Source: Agrobacterium larrymoorei (lineage in GTDB: Bacteria > Pseudomonadota > Alphaproteobacteria > Rhizobiales > Rhizobiaceae). From it: a DNA stretch of 64,000 nt. The position numbers and the translations under genes were made by a program. The stretch covers positions 560,501 to 624,500 of the forward strand of contig NZ_JAUTBL010000002.1 of the NCBI RefSeq assembly GCF_030819275.1. The letters run 5' to 3'. The notes below the pieces were generated by a model, which saw nothing but the letters and a program-made list of their open reading frames with translations, had not been told where the DNA came from and did not search any database. Positions 48,916 to 58,487 of the stretch are shown here, piece after piece. Numbering within the stretch: position 1 is the first letter of the stretch; each line of letters starts with the position of its first letter.

Positions 48916-49413
48916 TCAGGCGGCTTTCTTACCAGATGCGTTCAAGGACGCAGTTGCGAGCGACGACAGGTCTTCGTCCGTCTTGGTCTCTTCCTTCAGC
49001 GTTGCGTCCAGCAGCTGCACGGCCTGGCTGTGACCAAGCTGCTGTGCCCATGCCTTCAGCGTGCCATAGCGTGCCATCTCATAATGTTCGACAGCCTGAG
49101 CCGAGGAGATGAGGCCGGCATCGAGGGCCGGGCTGCCCTTGAAGTCTTCCATGATCTCTTCGCCTTCGGCGATGATGCCCTGGATTGCTTCGCAGGTCTT
49201 TCCCTGAGCGCGCTTGCCGATGATTTCGAAGATCTCCTGCAGGCGCTCGATCTGGCCCTGGGTTTCTTCCTTGTGCTTCTCGAATGCCGCTTTCAGCTTG
49301 TCGCTGCTGGCTGCTCGCGCCATCTTGGGCAAGGCCTTCAAGATCTGGCGTTCTGCAAAATAGATATCCTTCAGCGTGTCGTAGAAAAGATCGTCGAGCT
49401 TTTTCTCTGCCAT
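48916..49413 (-). CDS. DUF892 ferritin-like protein (YciE/YciF type)
   Basis: A 165-aa all-helical protein of the YciE/YciF family: LDDLFYDTLKDIYFAERQILKALPKMA opens it and EHYEMARYGTLKAWAQQLG lies near residue 110; the spaced Glu and His residues of the ferritin-like dimetal site are visible (E22, E48, H109-E111). In enterics this family is induced by RpoS and osmotic stress. It has a strong ribosome site (GGGAGAT). I chose the ATG at 49413; the open frame upstream to 49455 lacks one. Confidence 0.87.
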   Translation of the reverse strand: MAEKKLDDLFYDTLKDIYFAERQILKALPKMARAASSDKLKAAFEKHKEETQGQIERLQEIFEIIGKRAQGKTCEAIQGIIAEGEEIMEDFKGSPALDAGLISSAQAVEHYEMARYGTLKAWAQQLGHSQAVQLLDATLKEETKTDEDLSSLATASLNASGKKAA

Positions 49414-49511
49414 GTGTATCTCCCAAATGTTGGTGCTGATGATCGCACGGCACACCGAACATCGGGTCCCCTTGATGGTTCCTGAACTAGAGCACGAAGG
49501 ACTCTCATCGA

Positions 49512-49538
49512 TTCCGATTTTTGGGGCCGATGCTGTAG
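49512..49538 (+). repeat. Mosaic intergenic repeat, copy D
   Basis: TTCCGATTTTTGGGGCCG then ATGCTGTAG repeats, with one extra T, the core of the element at 5789-5846 but on the opposite strand. The stretch before it (CTAGAGCACGAAGGACTCTC at 49487) may be a diverged flank. It lies between the DUF892 gene and the ATP-grasp gene. Confidence 0.65.
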
Positions 49539-49575
49539 GCAGAGAAGTTGAAGAAGAGGCGGAGGCCTCTTGTCG

Positions 49576-50733
49576 TCAGTCGACGATAAGGTGAGGCACG
49601 AAGCGCGAGAGATTGGTGGTGATGCGGCTTTCATCCTCGCGAATGCTCAGGCCGCAGGCCACATCCCCAACGATCCAGCTTCCCAGAATGGCGTGAACGT
49701 TATCGACATCGAAAAGCGGCGCCAGCGCCTGCACCACGTAACCTTCCGCGCCATAAATGCCGGGATTTTCAGCAACCAGTCGCTGGTCTTCAAACAAGGA
49801 GACGCTCTCCCCCTCCCGCGAGAAAAGCGGCTTCCTGACGTAATCGGTTAGACTACGCGCCTTCGGATCGTCGGCAAAATAGCTCGGCAGAAGATTGGGA
49901 TGTCCTGGATGACGCTCCCACAAAAGCGGCAGGATGCCTTTATTGGAGAGAATGGACTTCCACAAAGGTTCAATGAACACGCCACCTGCCGTAGGCAGAT
50001 GTATTGCGAAAGGCTCCTCGAACATCACCTCCCATGGATAGAGCTTGAAGCAGCGTTCGATCAAACGATCTTGAAGGTCGGTAAAGCGTCCAGTTCGATC
50101 CACGCCGATATCGCGAATATCGATGAGTTCCACATGGTGGCCGGCCTGGATGGCGCAGTCCATCAGATAGGTCGTGGTGCCGCGATCCTCTTCATTGTCC
50201 AACATCGTTGAAAAGTGAAAGACGCTATCGGTCGGAAACTGGCGAAAGGCTTCCACCAAGCATTCCTGAAGGGAGTTGAACTGGTCGGCGTCTTTCGGCA
50301 ACGCGCCTGAGGCAATCTGGTCGGTCAGCCAGTCATATTGGAAATAGGCGCTCTCGAAGATCGAGGTCGGCGTGTCGGCATTATATTCGAGAAGCTTTGC
50401 CGGGCCCTCGCCAATGTAGGCAAGATCGAACCGGCCATAGAGATGCCGGTCGCCCCGCAGCCACGACTGGCGCACCGCATCTCGCATCTCTTCTGGAATT
50501 TGAAGCTTTTCAAGCGCCTCTTCGCTGGTCACGACATCCGCCACAAGGTCCATGCACATCTCATGCAGTTCCTGCGAGGGCGCTTCGATGTCCTCTTCGA
50601 TCTGATCGTAATTGAAGAGGTAAGCGGCATTATCGACCCAATAGGGCTCGCCATACATTTCATGAAACCCGAAACCCACGGACTTTGCCTGTTCGCGCCA
50701 GTCGGGTCTTTCAGGAAGGGCGATGCGTTTCAT
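49576..50733 (-). CDS. Glutathionylspermidine-synthase-like ATP-grasp protein (YgiC/YjfC)
   Basis: A 385-aa ATP-grasp protein of the YgiC/YjfC family, related to the synthetase half of glutathionylspermidine synthase but without the amidase half. The N-terminus has FGFHEMYGEPYWVDNAAYLF; later LLEYNADTPTSIFESAYFQYDW is the ATP/Mg loop and GAEGYVVQAL lies near the end. Its peptide-bond product is unknown. It begins the base after the DUF1190 stop and is the third gene of a DUF350-DUF1190-ATP-grasp operon. Confidence 0.88.
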   Translation of the reverse strand: MKRIALPERPDWREQAKSVGFGFHEMYGEPYWVDNAAYLFNYDQIEEDIEAPSQELHEMCMDLVADVVTSEEALEKLQIPEEMRDAVRQSWLRGDRHLYGRFDLAYIGEGPAKLLEYNADTPTSIFESAYFQYDWLTDQIASGALPKDADQFNSLQECLVEAFRQFPTDSVFHFSTMLDNEEDRGTTTYLMDCAIQAGHHVELIDIRDIGVDRTGRFTDLQDRLIERCFKLYPWEVMFEEPFAIHLPTAGGVFIEPLWKSILSNKGILPLLWERHPGHPNLLPSYFADDPKARSLTDYVRKPLFSREGESVSLFEDQRLVAENPGIYGAEGYVVQALAPLFDVDNVHAILGSWIVGDVACGLSIREDESRITTNLSRFVPHLIVD

Positions 50734-51369
50734 TCAACTGCCATAGTGGCTGGACGAGCTCCAATGGCCAAAACCGCTCCTTGCGGTTGTTTCCGGAACG
50801 CCGTAGCTGACATTTTTCAGGAAGCGATAGGAGTTGCTGCCAGCCTGGTCGCCCTGGCTTCGCGCCACCATGGCGGTGCCCTGCCGATCCTTATATACGG
50901 CCGAGCCGCTGCCGGAGCGAAATGAACCGCTTCCGCCTCCACCACCGCTGCTGCCTCCACCACTGCCGGAGCTGGTGGCGGCTTCCTCTTCCTGCCGCTT
51001 GCGATCCGCATAGTAATCTGAAACCGAGCGAACGTTGCGCGCCAAGTAAAATCCGGTCAGTGCCGGAATGAAGGGCGCGACGTCCTGCGCTGTCCGTGGA
51101 GATCGAGTGCAGAGCCCGCTACCGAAGCTGTCTTCGCAACTCGCCTGGTCGGCAAATCGCGGCGCGTTCTTTGCGTAGTCGGTCGTAGCGTCGCGAAAGG
51201 CGACATCGCAGACGTCCGCCCCGATACCGCTCATCACGCATTGCTGCGTCGACTTGAAGACGAAGGCATCTGGAGGCTGTTCGCCGCAGCCTGCGAGCGC
51301 CAACCCCGATACGGTGATCGTCCCTAGCGCAAGAACCGGTCTTGCGTGACTTCGCATCCGTCTTTTCAT
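50734..51369 (-). CDS. DUF1190 lipoprotein-like protein (YgiB/YjfM)
   Basis: A 211-aa protein of the YgiB family (DUF1190). A lipoprotein-type signal ends in SGLALAGC; the mature domain has regularly spaced cysteines (TQQCVMSGIGADVCDVAF, ASCEDSFGSGLC), and the C-terminus is a Ser/Gly-rich low-complexity region ending in WSSSSHYGS. I chose the ATG at 51369 with GAGGAG upstream. It sits 11 bases after the DUF350 gene and next to the ATP-grasp gene. Function in any organism is unknown to me. Confidence 0.85.
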   Translation of the reverse strand: MKRRMRSHARPVLALGTITVSGLALAGCGEQPPDAFVFKSTQQCVMSGIGADVCDVAFRDATTDYAKNAPRFADQASCEDSFGSGLCTRSPRTAQDVAPFIPALTGFYLARNVRSVSDYYADRKRQEEEAATSSGSGGGSSGGGGGSGSFRSGSGSAVYKDRQGTAMVARSQGDQAGSNSYRFLKNVSYGVPETTARSGFGHWSSSSHYGS

Positions 51370-51380
51370 GCGAAGTCTCC

Positions 51381-51782
51381 TCAGTAGGTCATGCAGGCAG
51401 CGTTGAGGATGCCGATGATGAGCGCGATTCCGCCGCCCCAAACGCCCGCGGAAACTTCCCCTCTGCTGATCTTCTCATGAATGCCGGGCAGACTGGCGCG
51501 CGCGACGTAGAAGGCCAGGATCTGGACGACGATGCCGATGATCGACCAGATAACGAAATCGATGATGTTGACGGAGTTTGCAGCGGCCGATGCCATGGGC
51601 AGTCCGAAGCCTGCAAGCGCGCCCAGAAACGCGATCGTAGCGGCGAGATTGCCGGAGCGGATCAGCCGCATCTCGTCATGAGGTGTCAGTCGCGTGTAGA
51701 TGCCGGCAAACACCGCATAGGCAAGAAGTCCGAATGCGAAATAGCTTAAAAATGCAGGTAACCCCGCAACATATCCGAACAT
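51381..51782 (-). CDS. DUF350 membrane protein (YjfL)
   Basis: A 133-aa protein of four hydrophobic segments with two DUF350 repeats: FLSYFAFGLLAYAVFAGIYTRLTPHDE then GNLAATIAFLGALAGFGLPMASA, and VNIIDFVIWSIIGIVVQILAFYVAR at the second repeat. It is the first gene of the YjfL-YgiB-YgiC-like operon, with a GAGAGAA ribosome site. Confidence 0.85.
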   Translation of the reverse strand: MFGYVAGLPAFLSYFAFGLLAYAVFAGIYTRLTPHDEMRLIRSGNLAATIAFLGALAGFGLPMASAAANSVNIIDFVIWSIIGIVVQILAFYVARASLPGIHEKISRGEVSAGVWGGGIALIIGILNAACMTY

Positions 51783-51833
51783 ATCGGTTCTCTCACAATG
51801 ACGATTTGAACATTAAGGCTCGTGTGATTTTCT

Positions 51834-52064
51834 TTACGCGCGCTTCTGGTTCGGAAGGGCGCCCGCCCGCTTTTCCGCCTCCACAGAGGCCGCAGCATCC
51901 GCGTAAGGCTCCTGGCGTGCGACGCTCCAGTAGCGCAATTCATCGACTGGAATTTGAACGCCCGTCATGGCGCAAACCACATAGGAGCCGGTCTGGACGA
52001 TACGCAGGTCGCCATCGAGATATTCGATCTTCGCTTCCCGTTGTCCACCGTCAAATCTGTTCAT
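51834..52064 (-). CDS. DUF2093 family protein
   Basis: A 76-aa protein of DUF2093, typical of rhizobia: MNRFDGGQREAKIEYLDGD, then VVCAMTGVQIPVDELRYWSVARQEPYAD. The CxxTG-like turn recalls a small zinc-ribbon-derived fold, but only one Cys is present, so metal binding is unlikely. Function unknown. I chose the ATG at 52064. Confidence 0.86.
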   Translation of the reverse strand: MNRFDGGQREAKIEYLDGDLRIVQTGSYVVCAMTGVQIPVDELRYWSVARQEPYADAAASVEAEKRAGALPNQKRA

Positions 52065-52138
52065 GCGCGTGCGTCTCCTCGGTCTTCTCATCTCTGGATG
52101 CGATCTCTATTCCTACGCAGCCTGTAATTCTAGTAGCC

Positions 52139-53956
52139 TCAGCTTCTGCCGAAGAGCTTTTCGATGTCGGCAAGCTTCAGCTCGATGTAGGTCGGGCGGC
52201 CGTGGTTGCACTGGCCGGAGCCCGGCGTGTTTTCCATCTGCCGCAAAAGCGCATTCATCTCCTCGGGCCGCATCCGCCGTCCGGAGCGAACAGAGCCATG
52301 GCAGGCCATGGTGGCAGCAACATATTCCAACTTACTGGAGAGACTGCTGGCCGTATCCCATTCGGCGATCTCATCTGCCAGTTGCCGGACGAGCCCTTGA
52401 ACATTGACCTCACCCAGCATGGCGGGCGTCTCGCGAACCGCGACTGCGCCCGGTCCAAAACGCTCGATGGCAAGCCCCATCTTGTCGAAGCCATCCGCAT
52501 GCTCCATCAGCCGGTCGCAATCCTCTTCGGGAAGATCGATGATTTCCGGGATCAGAAGAACCTGCGACGCGGGCCGCTTGGCGTGCAGCGCCTTGCGTAT
52601 TTCCTCGAAGACGAGGCGTTCATGCGCGGCATGCTGATCGACGATCACCAACCCGTCCTCAGTCTGCGCCACGATGTAATTGGCATGCACTTGCGCGCGT
52701 GCCGCACCCAACGGAAAGCGCGATGGCTCGAGGGTCGCGACCGGCTTTTCTTCCGTGTGGAAGACTTCCGCCCGTGCCGTCGGCATGGTGATGTCGATAA
52801 ATTGCGACTGCGCCGGTTCGCGCAGAGCCAGCCCATCCGATATCTCCAGCGGCCTGGATGGGGAGGTCGCTGGCGTCCAGGCCTGCGAGGCAAAGGGTCT
52901 GACCGTCGATGGACTGTAGCCGGGTCGGAACGCATTCATCATTTGTGAGGCGCCTGTGGTCGCGGCGCGGTCTCCCTCGCGGGATAGCGCCTGGCGGACC
53001 GCGCCAACGATCAATCCTCTGACGAGGCCGGGATCGCGAAAGCGCACGTCGGATTTCGCCGGGTGCACGTTGACATCGACCAGCGCCGGATCGAGGCGGA
53101 GCGACAGCACCGCAACCGGATATCGGCCATGCGGCACCGTCTCGGCATAGGCGCCTCTGATGGCCGAGAGCAGCAGCTTGTCCTGCACCGGGCGGCCGTT
53201 GACGAACATGTACTGATGCGCGGAGTTACCACGGTTGAAGGTGGGAACACCGGCAAAGCCGGTAAGCTCGACATCTTCGCGCACGGCATCGATCTCGATG
53301 GCATTGTCCTTGAACTCGGCTCCGAGGATTTGCGCCATGCGGGCCAGATGGTCGTCCCCGGTCGATGGCAATTCCAGCGTCGAGCGATCCGTGCCGGAGA
53401 GCACGAAGCGGATATGCGGGAAGGCGATCGCCATGCGCTTGACGATCTCGGTAATGGCGGCAGCTTCGGCCTTCTCCGTCTTCAGAAATTTCAAACGCGC
53501 TGGCGTGGCGAAGAACAGGTCGCGCACCTCGACGATCGTTCCGGTATTTGCGGCAGCAGGACGCACTGGCGAGACCCTGCCGCCTGTAACGGATATGATC
53601 GCACCTTCGGTCGCGCCCTGCGCACGGCTGGTGATCGTCAGCTTCGCAACCGAGCCGATAGAGGGCAGGGCTTCGCCTCGAAAACCGAGCGTGCGGATAT
53701 CGTCGAGCGTCGAGGAGATCTTCGAGGTACAATGCCTGCGGATCGCGAGTTCGAGGTCGGGGGCCGACATGCCGCAGCCATTGTCGGTAATGCGGACCAA
53801 ACCCTTGCCGCCTCCCGCCGTCGCGACCTCGATCCGGGTCGCTCCGGCATCGATGGCGTTTTCGATGAGTTCTTTCGCGGCGCTCGACGGGCGCTCGATC
53901 ACTTCACCCGCGGCGATCTGGTTGATCAGGGTTTCTGAAAGCTGCTTGATGGACAT
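52139..53956 (-). CDS. mutL: DNA mismatch repair protein MutL
   Basis: The mismatch-repair coordinator that links MutS to strand incision. The 605-aa protein has the GHKL ATPase at the N-terminus ([24 protein letters not shown]) and at residue 440 the DQHA-x2-E-x4-E endonuclease motif ([13 protein letters not shown]), so it should nick DNA itself as in MutH-less bacteria. The C-terminus closes with CNHGRPT. I chose the ATG at 53956 ([10 protein letters not shown]); the frame is open 20 codons upstream without a ribosome site. Confidence 0.95.
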   Translation of the reverse strand: MSIKQLSETLINQIAAGEVIERPSSAAKELIENAIDAGATRIEVATAGGGKGLVRITDNGCGMSAPDLELAIRRHCTSKISSTLDDIRTLGFRGEALPSIGSVAKLTITSRAQGATEGAIISVTGGRVSPVRPAAANTGTIVEVRDLFFATPARLKFLKTEKAEAAAITEIVKRMAIAFPHIRFVLSGTDRSTLELPSTGDDHLARMAQILGAEFKDNAIEIDAVREDVELTGFAGVPTFNRGNSAHQYMFVNGRPVQDKLLLSAIRGAYAETVPHGRYPVAVLSLRLDPALVDVNVHPAKSDVRFRDPGLVRGLIVGAVRQALSREGDRAATTGASQMMNAFRPGYSPSTVRPFASQAWTPATSPSRPLEISDGLALREPAQSQFIDITMPTARAEVFHTEEKPVATLEPSRFPLGAARAQVHANYIVAQTEDGLVIVDQHAAHERLVFEEIRKALHAKRPASQVLLIPEIIDLPEEDCDRLMEHADGFDKMGLAIERFGPGAVAVRETPAMLGEVNVQGLVRQLADEIAEWDTASSLSSKLEYVAATMACHGSVRSGRRMRPEEMNALLRQMENTPGSGQCNHGRPTYIELKLADIEKLFGRS

Positions 53957-54296
53957 GCGGCCATTCTCGCGGATTCGTGGCTCCAACGAAAGAGAAATTC
54001 GCGCCTCTCCACCCAAAACACGTTCCCTGTCTCGCCCATCCAGGATTGTTCTTTTTTCAAGTTTAAGAGGTCTTTAATCCTGGAGCGGTATCACTGATCG
54101 TGCTTGAATGAGTGATCTATTTGCCTTTTTAGGGTGGTTGATATGGGCATGACGGAAGCGCTGGGGCCGTCCTGTTTGATCCTGAAGGGTTTTCGAGCGT
54201 CTTGCCCGCATGTTCCCATTATTGCCAAAGCCTATTGCTGTTGCAGGTTTTCAAGATGAATTGAGCGCGTTCTCGAAACGTGTGTAGGGAATTGTT
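53957..54296. other. Intergenic region between mutL and the PAS-receiver gene
   Basis: A 340-base divergent gap. I see a short possible inverted repeat, ATCACTGATC then GAGTGATC (about 54090-54118), and a 38-codon frame at 54143-54259 without a ribosome site or recognisable product. No tRNA, terminator or named regulatory site is evident. It may hold a small RNA, but nothing supports that directly. Confidence 0.4.
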
Positions 54297-55958
54297 ATGA
54301 ATGATTTAGCGCCAGACGGCGTGGCCATTCAAGCGGCGGTGCTAGACGCTATCAGCGATGCAATGTCTGCAGCGATTCTCCTTTATGATCGTGACGACAG
54401 CCTTGTGTTTGCCAGCCACCGCATTTTCACGCTTCTGCCGCTCGAGAAGGCAGAGGTGGCACCTGGCACCAGGCTGAAAGATGTTCTCGGCGCCATTTAT
54501 GATCGTGCTGGCTTTGGCGAAACGTCTTTGCGTGGCAGCCGCGTCGATCGCGAGGAATGGATCGCGAAGAGCCTCGCGGCCCATTGGGCGGAGCGGTCGG
54601 AAACGGTAGAGCAACGTCCGGGCGACCGATGGCTGCGTTTCACCAAGCGGCGTGTTCCTTCTGGTTTCTGCATTTGTGCAGTGGCTGACATCACCGAGCA
54701 GAAGCGACGTGAGGATCATTGGCGCGCCGATGTCGAGCGCGTCCAGATCACCGAGGAAATTCTCGACAACCTTCCACTTTCCATCTTCGTCAAGGATAGA
54801 AACCGCATCTATTCAGCCGTTAACAAGGCCGGCTGCTCGCTGATTGAGACCTCACCGGACCTCGTCCTCGGCCGCAATGTTTTCGATCTTCATTCGCATG
54901 AGCTGGCGACGCGGATCGACGCGATGGACAGGCGAGTGCTGGAGACCGGCGTTCCAGCCATCCTGCCGGAAATGGTCACGCTGCTCACCGGCGATGAGAT
55001 CCTCGTCATCACCCGGAAACACAGGGTTGGCAAACCAGGCCATTATTTTCTGGTGACGACGATGGATGACGTCACAGCCTTTGCGGTGACCCAGCCGGAT
55101 GGCAGGCGCATCATCCCGGGGCTGGAGCACCTGTCCTTCCTGCGCAGTTCTTACATGGACGATGAGAATCACCAGGCATCATTGGTGATGAAGGGCCGTC
55201 GTGTCCTTCTCGTGATGCAGGATGCCGAGGCCGGCAATGCGGCTTGCAAGCGATTGACGACGATCGGTGTGGATTGCGCGGTTGCCGTCGGGCTCCAGGA
55301 GCAGGAAGCATTCTTGAGCTTTTCCGCATCCATGGGCGTGAATATCGACCTCGTTGTCGTCGACGTGCAACTGCCGCTCGAGTGCCTCGACGTGCCGACG
55401 ACATTCGGCGTCGGCGTGATGACGGTGGATGAATTCGAGATCGGTAGTTCGCTGGTCAATATGCTGACACGTCATTTCCGCTCGCTTGAAACCATCCAGC
55501 AGGGCAGGGGCAAGGACGACGATTGGGTCGTGATCAACAGCGATGACGAATCGCTAAACCGTCCGAAGCTCGATGTTCTCGTCGTTGAGGACAACAAGAT
55601 CAACCAGATCGTCTTTTCGCAAATACTGGAAGGCCTTCAGATCGAATACAGGCTGGCGCAATCGGGCAATGAAGCGCTGGCACTTTTCCTGTCGGAAAAG
55701 CCCTCGGTTGTCCTACTGGACACAACTCTACCCGATATTGATGGCTTCGAAGTTGCTCGACAAATCCGGGAACGGGAATCCTTGACGGGCGATAGAACGC
55801 CCCTGATCGGCGTCGTTCCGCTCGCTTTCGAGGGGGATCAGCGCGCCTGCCTCGATGCTGGCATGGATGAAATGTTGCTCAAACCCATCAGTCCAGATAT
55901 AATCGATGCGCTGCTGAAGCGTTTTTTGCCGCGTTACTCCCATAGCCTTCATGGATGA
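54297..55958 (+). CDS. PAS-PAS-pseudoreceiver-receiver signalling protein
   Basis: A 553-aa signalling protein without histidine-kinase or output domains. Two PAS-like domains lie at about residues 15-130 (ending FCICAVADITEQKRRED) and 145-255 (LDNLPLSIFVKDRNRIYSAVNKAGCSLI). A receiver-like segment at about 300-395 keeps VVVDVQLP but lacks the phosphate-site Lys. A second receiver at 425-545 has the acidic pair in VVEDNKINQ, phosphoacceptor D475 in LLDTTLPD and K529 in LLKPISP; the switch Thr/Ser is replaced by Val. It is followed after 105 bases by the GGDEF-EAL gene. Confidence 0.85.
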   Translation: MNDLAPDGVAIQAAVLDAISDAMSAAILLYDRDDSLVFASHRIFTLLPLEKAEVAPGTRLKDVLGAIYDRAGFGETSLRGSRVDREEWIAKSLAAHWAERSETVEQRPGDRWLRFTKRRVPSGFCICAVADITEQKRREDHWRADVERVQITEEILDNLPLSIFVKDRNRIYSAVNKAGCSLIETSPDLVLGRNVFDLHSHELATRIDAMDRRVLETGVPAILPEMVTLLTGDEILVITRKHRVGKPGHYFLVTTMDDVTAFAVTQPDGRRIIPGLEHLSFLRSSYMDDENHQASLVMKGRRVLLVMQDAEAGNAACKRLTTIGVDCAVAVGLQEQEAFLSFSASMGVNIDLVVVDVQLPLECLDVPTTFGVGVMTVDEFEIGSSLVNMLTRHFRSLETIQQGRGKDDDWVVINSDDESLNRPKLDVLVVEDNKINQIVFSQILEGLQIEYRLAQSGNEALALFLSEKPSVVLLDTTLPDIDGFEVARQIRERESLTGDRTPLIGVVPLAFEGDQRACLDAGMDEMLLKPISPDIIDALLKRFLPRYSHSLHG

Positions 55959-56063
55959 CCGCACACATGTTCGTGGTGGTGGGATTTCGTATTCGTGCCG
56001 ATATTCTTTGTTAATTGCGGGCCACGAATACTACCGACCACCGCAGTCCCACAGGATATGTGA

Positions 56064-57416
56064 ATGAACTCGTCCGGGCCGAACCTTCCGCTTATCAGTG
56101 AGCAAGAATTGCAGGCTATGGCGTATAGCGATCCTTTGACGGGGCTCGGTAACAAGTACCGCTTGCGCGACAAGATAAAATTGCTGGCGGCCGAACGCGC
56201 GGAAGACCCTGCGCCTTTTGCGGTGGGTATCGTCAATATTGATGGCTTCAAACCGATCAACGACCTGTTCGGTGCCCATGCCGGAGACGAGATTCTCTGC
56301 CAGGTGGCGCACCGGCTGAAAGCTTGCATGATGGATGGATCGATCGTCACGCGCCATGATGGCGATGAGTTCGCCTTCATCCTGCCGCTGATTTTCGAGC
56401 GCAGCGGTGCCGAACGTCTCGGCCAGATGATCAAGGATGTCCTGTCGGCACCCTATGATCTTGGCGATCGCAATGTACGCCTGTCCTCCTCGTTCGGCTT
56501 CGCCATCTACCCATTCGCAGGCGAGGAATTCGAAGACTTGATGAAAAGTGCCGAGACTGCACTTTATCGGTCGAAGCGCCGCGGACGCGGTCAGATCACC
56601 GTCTATTCCCGCGAAATTGCCCAGGAGATGAAGCGCGCCACGCAACTGGAACAGGCGCTTCGAAACGCGATCATCAATGACACCATCGATGTGCATTTTC
56701 AGCCGATCGTTAGATTGGCTGACAGCTCGGTCGTTGGCTTCGAGGCCTTGGCACGCTGGCATGATGCGGATCTCGGTTTCGTGCCACCGGATGTATTCGT
56801 TCCGCTGGCGGAAGAGCGCGGCTTCATCGACGCGCTGTCTGAAGCCCTGCTGCGAAAGGCAGCCGAGACTGCACTGTCATGGCCGCGTGAACTCTTTCTC
56901 TCCTTCAATCTGTCGTCCGCCCAATTGATGGATCCGTCGACCGCGGCCAATATTCTCTCCATTCTCAGCCGCGTTGGCCTCGATCCGCGGCGTTTGGAAC
57001 TGGAAATTACCGAGACGGCGGTAATGAGCTCGGCAGATACCGCGCAGCGCATCATCACGGAGCTTCAACAGGCCGGCGTACGCATCTCGCTGGATGACTT
57101 TGGAACCGGACAGTCCAGTCTCGGCCGCCTCCGCGACTTCACCTTCAATAAGGTCAAGATCGACCGCGCCTTCGTTTCCCGCATTAGTACCGACCGGCCA
57201 TCGGAACATATCATCAAGGCGATCGTCGCCATGTGCGATGGCCTTGACCTGGAGGTCGTGGCCGAAGGGATTGAAGATGGCAGCGAGGCCGACAAGTTGC
57301 GCGGGCTTGGCTGCACCATGGGGCAGGGCTATTTCTACGGACGCCCGGCAGATGCCGCATCCACCCGCCGCTATCTGCACGACAGCTATCGCGTTCCCAG
57401 CACAGATTTGAATTGA
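56064..57416 (+). CDS. GGDEF-EAL protein (cyclic di-GMP turnover)
   Basis: A 450-aa cytoplasmic protein. The GGDEF domain (about residues 18-185) has a DGDEF motif at 99-103 instead of GGDEF, so cyclase activity is possible but not certain. The EAL domain (about 195-445) looks catalytic: EAL at 227-229, NLSSAQL, LEITETAV, DDFGTGQSS, KIDRAF and VVAEGIED, covering the metal-binding and catalytic residues. No N-terminal sensor is present. The PAS-receiver gene upstream may supply the input. Confidence 0.92.
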   Translation: MNSSGPNLPLISEQELQAMAYSDPLTGLGNKYRLRDKIKLLAAERAEDPAPFAVGIVNIDGFKPINDLFGAHAGDEILCQVAHRLKACMMDGSIVTRHDGDEFAFILPLIFERSGAERLGQMIKDVLSAPYDLGDRNVRLSSSFGFAIYPFAGEEFEDLMKSAETALYRSKRRGRGQITVYSREIAQEMKRATQLEQALRNAIINDTIDVHFQPIVRLADSSVVGFEALARWHDADLGFVPPDVFVPLAEERGFIDALSEALLRKAAETALSWPRELFLSFNLSSAQLMDPSTAANILSILSRVGLDPRRLELEITETAVMSSADTAQRIITELQQAGVRISLDDFGTGQSSLGRLRDFTFNKVKIDRAFVSRISTDRPSEHIIKAIVAMCDGLDLEVVAEGIEDGSEADKLRGLGCTMGQGYFYGRPADAASTRRYLHDSYRVPSTDLN

Positions 57417-57463
57417 TTTGACGGTGGAAGCGGCGAGGAGCCTTCGCCGACCGCTGACCTCGT

Positions 57464-57495
57464 TAGAGCGCTTCCATTTAACAAGGAAACTCTAG
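57464..57495. repeat. Palindromic intergenic repeat, copy B (decayed)
   Basis: TAGAGCGCTTCC (57464-57475), loop ATTTAACAA, then GGAAAC-TCTAG (57485-57495). It is the palindrome at 1944-1984 with one base changed in the left arm and GC missing in the right arm. It lies past the GGDEF-EAL gene. Confidence 0.75.
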
Positions 57496-57594
57496 ACATC
57501 CGTCGTGGCAGGATTGTGCGGAGCTAATCCTGAAGGTTTGCACGCATGGTCAGAAGGGCGCATTTTGGATCTAGCGCCCTCCCGTTTCCCAAAC

Positions 57595-58482
57595 CTACAG
57601 CTTGTAGATCCCGTCTAGCCTACCCTTGACCGTAATGCCAAGATCGAAGGTGGCGCCATGCATGGGGTTCGCCTTGATCTCGTCCTCTTCCAGGCCTTCG
57701 AATGCGGACGTCACCAGCAGGCGGTCTGCACCAGTGGCGAAGAAGGCCGGGCAGGTCGTGCGAGATGCCGGAAGTTCATAGTGGTCGGTGTGCCGGCCGG
57801 TCGGATCGTAGCGATCCACCGCACCTTCGCCCCATCGTGCGTTCCAAATATTGCCCTCGGCATCGCAGACTGCACCATCGATACCGCCTTCGTCCTCGGA
57901 TCGATCGAGAAAAATGCTCGGAGCGCCGGTCGGCAGTCCGGTTGCGGGATCGAGCGTCACCTTCATCAACCGGTTCACATTGGTGTCGACGAAGTAAGCC
58001 ATTGCGCCATCCGGTGAAAAACAGATGGCATTGGGAATGCTGAGTGAATCGAAAAGCGTTGTGACGACGCCCTTGGCGACATGATAGATCGCACCTGCAC
58101 CCTCTTCGGCCTTTTTGCCCATGGTGCCAATCCAAAGCGCGCCGCTTTGATGCACTCTGCCGTCATTCGAGCGATTACCGGGCTTGTTTGGTTCGAAATC
58201 GACGTGCAGGGAGAGTTCACCGGTGGATCGGTTGCGGATGAAGAGGCCTTCTTCCGTTCCCAGCAATTGACGCTCCGCATCGATGGCGGCGACTACACTC
58301 GCCATGAAGGGCAAAGACGCCACGGTCTTCTCGCCCGATGCCGGGTCTAGTTCATGCAACTCTTTGCCGATAATGTTCAGCCATCCGATCCGTTTGGAAA
58401 TCGGGTCGAAGCTTGGGCCTTCACCCAGCATCAGTTGCGTGCTGTCGAGAACCTTGCCCTGAAACGGGTGATTGGTCGCCAT
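57595..58482 (-). CDS. SMP-30/gluconolactonase-family sugar lactonase
   Basis: A 295-aa six-bladed beta-propeller lactonase. Metal ligands: E21 in LGEGPSFD, the Asn in RSNDGRV, and the Asp in GGIDGAVCDAEGNIW. From its operon it most likely hydrolyses galactonolactone to galactonate. A strong ribosome site (GGGAGGA) lies upstream. It is the last gene of the operon SDR-dgoK-dgoA-lactonase, five bases after dgoA. Confidence 0.88.
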   Translation of the reverse strand: MATNHPFQGKVLDSTQLMLGEGPSFDPISKRIGWLNIIGKELHELDPASGEKTVASLPFMASVVAAIDAERQLLGTEEGLFIRNRSTGELSLHVDFEPNKPGNRSNDGRVHQSGALWIGTMGKKAEEGAGAIYHVAKGVVTTLFDSLSIPNAICFSPDGAMAYFVDTNVNRLMKVTLDPATGLPTGAPSIFLDRSEDEGGIDGAVCDAEGNIWNARWGEGAVDRYDPTGRHTDHYELPASRTTCPAFFATGADRLLVTSAFEGLEEDEIKANPMHGATFDLGITVKGRLDGIYKL

Positions 58483-58487
58483 ATATC

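Noticed and set aside
54143..54259. A 38-codon frame between mutL and the PAS-receiver gene
   Set aside because: No ribosome site, no similarity, Cys-rich chance composition; too weak to call a gene.
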